Below are positions 32,645 to 40,260 of a stretch of 40,260 nucleotides of DNA, one piece after another. Where the stretch lies: positions 1 through 40,260 of the forward strand of contig JADLAC010000056.1 of assembly GCA_020848435.1 (NCBI GenBank). Reading direction: 5' to 3'. The notes beneath the pieces were generated by a model. That model was not told the DNA's origin and ran no database searches. It saw only the letters and a program-made list of their open reading frames with translations. A program made the translations under genes and the position numbers. This DNA comes from Burkholderiales bacterium (GTDB lineage Bacteria; Pseudomonadota; Gammaproteobacteria; Burkholderiales; WYBJ01). Every line of letters begins with the position of its first letter. Position 1 is the first letter of the stretch.

Positions 32645-35600
32645 ATGACATTCGACGAATTGTTCGAGCTTGCTTCGGAAAAGGCTAGGCCGCGGATATC
32701 GCCGCACGAATGGCAGGCAGAGTTGGCGGCCGCAGAGCGCTGCGAAGATCGACTGATCCGCATTCCGACCGGCTTCGGAAAGACCCTCGGCGTCTTGACC
32801 GCGTGGCTATGGCGCCGGCTCGAAGGTGCCGGCGAATCCTGGCCACGCCGCTTGATCTGGTGCTTGCCGATGCGCGTACTGGTCGAGCAAACCGAGTCCG
32901 AAGTGCGGCGCGTCCTCGGACAGCTCGGGCGGCGGTGGGATGGAGGCGATCACAGCGGCAAGGTCGGCGTGCATGTGCTGATGGGCGGCACAGACGATAG
33001 CGAATGGCATTTGCACCCGGAGCACTGCGCGATCCTGATCGGCACGCAGGACATGTTGTTGTCGCGGGCGATGAACCGTGGTTACGCCAGTCCGCGCGCA
33101 CGCTGGCCGATGGAGTTTGGGCTGCTGAATCACGACTGCCTTTGGGTGATGGACGAGGTGCAGCTGATGGATGTCGGTCTGGCGACTTCGGCGCAGTTAC
33201 AGCAATTCCGCGACGATGATCAGGCCAAGGTACTGCGCCCATGCCGCACGTGGTGGATGAGCGCGACGCTGCAACCGGAGTGGTTCCGGAAAAGCCCCGA
33301 CATCACGGCTAAGGCCGCAGCATTGGAACGAACGATGCTGTGCATCTCGGCAAAGAAGCGCAAAGGACCGCTCTGGGACAATGTTTCCAAGCCCTGCCGC
33401 ATCGAGAATATCAACGATACGAAAGCACTCGCCAAACGGATTGCGGAGACCCACGACAACGGGGCGGCCGGACCGACGCTGGTCGTGCTCAACACCGTCG
33501 AGCGTGCGGTGCATCTCGCAGCCGCTCTGCGGAAGATTCCTGCGATCAAGTCCGGCGGAACAGACGTCGTCAAGCTGATTCACAGCCGCTTCCGTCCTGC
33601 CGAACGTGCCAAATGGCGGGATTTCCTCAACCGGGATGCCTGCGTGCCGGGTAGCGACCGCATCATCGTGGCCACCCAGGTGATCGAGGCGGGTGTGGAC
33701 ATTTCGGCCGGGGTGCTGTTTACCGAGCTGGCGCCGTGGGCCAGCCTGGTGCAGCGCTTCGGGCGTTGCGCGCGTTGGGGCGGGACGGCAGCGGTGATCG
33801 TCGTCGATTTCGGCGCGGATACAGACAAGGCCGCCGCGCCCTATGCCGCGGACGAGCTCTCTGCGGCGCGAGACGCGCTGCGCGTGCTATCTGACGTTGC
33901 TCCGCTGCACTTGGAGCGATTCGAAGAAGCCTGCCCGGAGCTGCTTCGCGGTCTCTATCCCTATGCGCCGAAGCATCTGCTGCTGCGCAACGAGTTGGAC
34001 GAGCTGTTCGACACCTCGCCCGATTTGTCGGGTGCGGACGTGGACGTCAGCCGCTTCATCCGCTCCGGCGAAGAGCGCGACGTTCAGATGTTTTGGGCTG
34101 ACATTGCTCCGAAGCTGGAACCCGCTCCATCCTTGAAAGCCACCCGCGAAGGGCTCTGCGCCGTGCCGTTCCTCAAGGCGCGTGAGTGGCTTTTCGAGGC
34201 CAAGTCGGAAACGCGTTTCAGGGTGAACACGAACAAGATCCGCATGCGCGCCTGGGTGTGGGACTGGCTGGACGGACAGTGGCGCGTGGCCGGGCGACGC
34301 GACCTGTATCCCGGCGTTACCGTGTTGGTGGATAGCAAGTGCGGTGGCTACGACGCGCAAGACGGCTGGGCATCGGACAGCACCGACGTGGTCCCGGTCG
34401 TCGATGAGCCGGAAGAAGCGAGCAAAGTGGAAGTGCCCTGCTGGCGGCTGGATGGTCAAGGGCAACTCTGCGTAGCGTCAGGGAAACGAAGGCGCACCGA
34501 TACGACCGAGATGATGGAGGCAGCCGACTCCACGCAGGACGATGAATCCCTGAGTCTGAATTCGGCGGGCTCGGGCTGGCAGACCATCGGGTTCCACGGC
34601 CGCGAAACGGGAAGAATCGCGGCAGAGATCGCGCAAGCGCTGGCTCCTGATGTCGCGTCGCTTTTTGATCTCGCGGGTCGTTGGCACGATGCCGGCAAGG
34701 CACATTCAGCGTTCGGTTGTTCCATTCGTCATGCCGATAAGCCGGATCGCCCCGACCTTGCGAAGGCTCCGGCAGCCGCTTGGCCGTGCTGGTCCGGAAA
34801 CCTCTATCGGATTTCAGCCGCCGAGCATCGCGCCGGTTTCCGCCACGAGTTGGCGAGTACGCTGGCGTTGTTCGCCGTGCTTCAGCGTCACGATCCCGAT
34901 CATCCCGCGCTGTGCGGCCCCTACAAGGCACTGCTGAAACAGCTTGGTCCAACGACGCCGCGTCCGGCCGGTACGGCACCCACACCGCTCGAACAGGAAA
35001 TCCTCCATCTCGATCGTGAACGCTTCGACCTGCTCGCGTGGCTGGTCTGCACCCATCATGGCAAGGTCCGCATGGCTTGGCACGCCTCACCGGCGGACCA
35101 GCGCGCCGGCGATGATCGGCTGCGCATCCGCGGGGTGTGCGAAGGCGATGTGCTGCCCTCACTCGTGCTGGCCGACGCCCATGGCACCTTCCTTGAGCTA
35201 CCGGCCAGCGCGCTCGACTTGGCGCCTGCGGCGGCCGGCCTGAATCGGCGCACCGGCCCGGGCTGGACCGAGCGCGTGCTCGGTCTGCTGCGCAAGCACG
35301 GTCCCTTCACGCTCGCCTGGTTCGAGGCCTTGATGCGCGCTGCGGACGTCCGCGCTTCGCGCCGGCCCGGCTTGTCCGATCCCCTGCTTTTCCCGGAGAA
35401 TCCGCAGCATGGACTGGAAGATGGCAATTCGCGAATGGCGCAAGCTCTCGCCGGAAGCACAGACGGTGCGACGCCTGGAGCGCGCCCCCGTGCAGACCTG
35501 GCAGAGCATGGTGTTCGAGCGCGAGCCGGTGGACCTCAACTGGCTGAAGGCGCTACACAGCCGCGCGCTGCCACCCGCTACTTCGACACCGCCGCCGGCC

Positions 35601-36150
35601 GGCTGAGCTACGCCGAGCTGGCGAAGCGGCTCGCCGAGCCGCTGCTGCGTATCGAGCAGCGCATCCGCGCCGGCGCCTTTGCCGCGCAGTCTCTCGATCA
35701 GCATCTGCTGCTGCGCTTCCACGCCGAGCTGAGCTCGGCGTTGTTCCCTGCTCAGGCAGGTCGCTACCGGCAGATCGCGGTGCAGATCGGAGCCCACGAA
35801 CCGCCTGCGCCACATGAGGTTCCCGCACGGGTTCTGGATTACGTCCGAAACCTCGAAGCCCGTCGGCAACACTTGCCCGAGGAGCCGGACGAGCGCTGGC
35901 TGGAAGCACTGGCCTACGCCGAAGGCGAGCTGCTCTCGATCCATCCGTTCCCGGATCTCAATGGCCGCGTCAGCCGCCTGTGGCTGTCCGAGCTGTTGCG
36001 TCGCCTGGGATTACCGCCCGTGGACATCGTGCCCTCCGACGACGCTTTTCGCCAACGTTATCTGGCTGCGCTGGCCGCTGCCGATCGCCGCGACTGGCAA
36101 CCCTTGGCGGCCTTGTGGCAGGAACGTCTCGAACGGCCTGGAGAAGAGCC

Positions 36151-36154
<4 letters not shown>
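32645..36154 (+). CDS. cas3: Type I-G Cas3 helicase-HD nuclease, reading on into Fic core
   Basis: The open frame is 1169 residues. Residues 1 to about 920 are Cas3 of the I-G (I-U) type with helicase before nuclease: Walker A PTGFGKT (41-47), Walker B D170-E-V-Q, motif III SATL, motif VI QRFGRCARWG near 373. The HD domain follows with H681-D682 in RWHDAGKAH, then FRHELAST and CTHHGK near 804. Cas3 unwinds and degrades target DNA after Cascade recruitment. The HD-last order is the mark of this subtype; most other Cas3 proteins have HD first. From about 920 the frame runs through a low-complexity Gly/Ala/Arg stretch and into a Fic domain with HPFPDLNGR at H1100. This may be a fusion or the result of frame errors. 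Stop overlaps csx17 as ATGA. Confidence 0.9.
35409..36154 (+). pseudogene. Fic-domain gene, frame broken near 35560-35605
   Basis: ATG 35409 opens a 65-codon frame (MDWKMAIREWRKLSPEA, then S33-M-V-F-E37-R) that reads like a Fic N-terminus; S-x-x-x-E-(G/N) is the known inhibitory-helix motif, here with R in place of G. The frame stops at 35606. The rest of the Fic protein continues one base earlier, in the cas3 frame: RLSYAELAKRLAEPLLRIEQ, then the catalytic H-P-F-P-D-L-N-G-R-x-x-R (H1100 of the joined frame). The core has L where most have G. A one-base deletion around 35560-35605 would restore a single 248-residue Fic protein. Fic enzymes transfer AMP or similar groups to hydroxyl side chains. 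Its place between cas3 and csx17 is unusual. Confidence 0.7.
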
Positions 36155-39335
<3,181 letters not shown>

Positions 39336-39336
39336 T

Positions 39337-40248
39337 ATGGTCATTCTGCTGCTGCGCTTCCCCGCCGGGCGTTACCACGCCACGCCCTGGGGGCATCACG
39401 TCAACGAGGGTCTGATCGAGTGGCCGCCATCGCCCTGGCGTCTACTGCGCGCTCTGCTGGCCACCGGATACAGCGCTCTGCATTGGCCGGAAAGTGGACC
39501 GCCTTCGACTGCCCGTTCGCTGATCCTCAAGCTGGCAGATGCCCTGCCGCACTACCGGCTGCCGCCGGCCTCCGGTGCGCACAGTCGTCACTACATGCCG
39601 CTCGGCGTGCTGGATAAGGGCCGCGAGAGGACTACGCTCGTTTTCGACACCTGGGCCAACGTCAGCGGCACCCTGGCCGTGTGCTGGGATGTATCCCCCG
39701 ACGCCGCCGAACGCGATGTGCTTTCTCAGTTGGCCAGGCACCTGGGCTATCTCGGTCGGTCCGAAAGCTGGATGGAAGCAGAGCTACTCGACGCAGACGC
39801 ACCGATACCGGAAGGCGAGCCGTGCTTTCCCTGCAGTGCTGCCGTTGCTCCAGGACGAGGTTGGGAGCAGATTTCCGTTCTGGCCGTGATGCCGGCTGCG
39901 AGCTACGACGTTTGGCGCGAAGCTGTACGGCGCCGCGCATTGGATCGGATCGCCTTGTTGCAGGAACCCGGCAAGCTGCCGCGTGACGCGACCGCGGAGC
40001 AGAGGGCTGAGCGCAAGCGTGCAATGAAGGCCTTCAAGCAACGTAGCGAGGAGCGCCAAGCGGTGGAGGCCGAATTCGAAGCGTCTCATCCTGGCGACCT
40101 CCTCGACTGCATCCAAGTCACGACCGACTGGCTGCGTGCGTATTTCAGCGATCGCGGACGGTCATTTCAGCGCGATCGTAGACGGCGTTTCAGCGTGATC
40201 GTGGACGATCAGCGGGGCGCGCGAGTGACGGGGTCTATCGTATCGTAA
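39337..40248 (+). CDS. csb2: Csb2 (Cas5-Cas6), truncated by an insertion
   Basis: The N-terminal part of a GSU0054/Csb2 protein: MVILLLRFPAGRYHATPWG, then HHVNEGLIEWPPSPWRLLRALLA, as in type I-G Cas5-Cas6 proteins that bind the 5' handle and cut pre-crRNA. Family members are usually some 450-550 residues; here native-looking sequence ends near residue 267 at DLLDCIQVTTDWLR. After it come residues encoded by repetitive ATTTCAGCG sequence and a stop at 40246-40248, giving 303 residues. The C-terminal (Cas6-like) half is missing within this window. It starts one base after the csb1 stop codon. Confidence 0.88.
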   Translation: MVILLLRFPAGRYHATPWGHHVNEGLIEWPPSPWRLLRALLATGYSALHWPESGPPSTARSLILKLADALPHYRLPPASGAHSRHYMPLGVLDKGRERTTLVFDTWANVSGTLAVCWDVSPDAAERDVLSQLARHLGYLGRSESWMEAELLDADAPIPEGEPCFPCSAAVAPGRGWEQISVLAVMPAASYDVWREAVRRRALDRIALLQEPGKLPRDATAEQRAERKRAMKAFKQRSEERQAVEAEFEASHPGDLLDCIQVTTDWLRAYFSDRGRSFQRDRRRRFSVIVDDQRGARVTGSIVS

Positions 40249-40260
40249 TCGTCCACGATC
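40137..40260. mobile_element. Terminus of an IS21-family element in csb2
   Basis: From about 40137 (TGCGTATTTCAGCG) the sequence changes into repeats: ATTTCAGCG (40142-40150), ATTTCAGCG (40164-40172), GTTTCAGCG (40187-40195), each followed by ATCGYRGACG-like sequence, 22-23 bases apart. A perfect 13-base inverted pair GATCGTGGACGAT (40197-40209) and ATCGTCCACGATC (40248-40260) follows. This multi-repeat end, starting TG, is what IS21-family elements carry as transposase (IstA) binding sites. The transposase genes lie beyond the window. The exact junction is uncertain by a few bases. Confidence 0.7.

Noticed and set aside
35570..35606. Programmed -1 frameshift site in the Fic gene
   Set aside because: Direction fits, but I find no slippery heptamer or clear downstream stem, so a mutation or sequencing error is preferred.

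Overview
The window is a GC-rich bacterial chromosome segment. The neighbourhood of serB, mfd, ispD, ispF, an EnvZ/OmpR-type sensor-regulator pair, a Host_attach-family protein and DUF1800/DUF1501 exported proteins points to a betaproteobacterium, probably an environmental or uncultured one. This placement rests on gene content, not on a search.

Region by region: 1-8.8 kb holds a long palindromic hairpin, a Rieske ferredoxin, serB, a very large membrane patatin-like phospholipase and mfd. From 9 to 13 kb come an O-acetylhomoserine sulfhydrylase-type enzyme and the AmmeMemoRadiSam pair (a MEMO-AMMECR1 fusion translationally coupled to a radical SAM enzyme). From 13 to 22.9 kb there is a stress and low-oxygen block: an FNR-fold regulator without the N-terminal cysteine cluster, a PAS/GAF hybrid kinase with its OmpR-type regulator, a CBS-pair protein, Hsp20, a Lon-type (LonB/YcbZ-like) protease, a USP-like protein, a small acidic protein and a ribosome hibernation factor. 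Two promoters in this block (hsp20 and the small acidic protein) carry FNR-type boxes at nearly the same distance from a -10 element, so the block looks like a small regulon around the FNR-like protein. From 22.9 to 28.1 kb run ispD-ispF-thpR, a lone cyclic-nucleotide-binding-domain protein, a Host_attach protein and a two-component system. From 28.6 to 31.6 kb is an exported small protein followed by DUF1800 and DUF1501 proteins.

The last 8.5 kb is accessory DNA. It starts with a frameshifted AbrB/MazE-type antitoxin remnant that still has its operator-like dyad. It continues with a type I-G (formerly I-U) CRISPR-Cas effector operon in tight overlapping order: cas3 (helicase first, HD nuclease second), a Fic-domain segment, csx17 (Cas8-like), csb1 (Cas7) and csb2 (Cas5-Cas6). 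A good sigma70 promoter sits about 175 bases upstream of cas3.

This CRISPR operon is the most unusual part. A Fic AMP-transferase-like domain lies between cas3 and csx17. As sequenced, its catalytic core is in one open frame with Cas3, while its expected N-terminal part, including an inhibitory-helix-like S-x-x-x-E motif, is encoded in a different frame. csb2 is cut at about residue 267 by what looks like the terminus of an IS21-family insertion sequence, and the window ends inside that element. No CRISPR array and no cas1/cas2/cas4 are visible here. The locus therefore looks like a horizontally acquired, partly decayed type I-G system with an unusual Fic partner.
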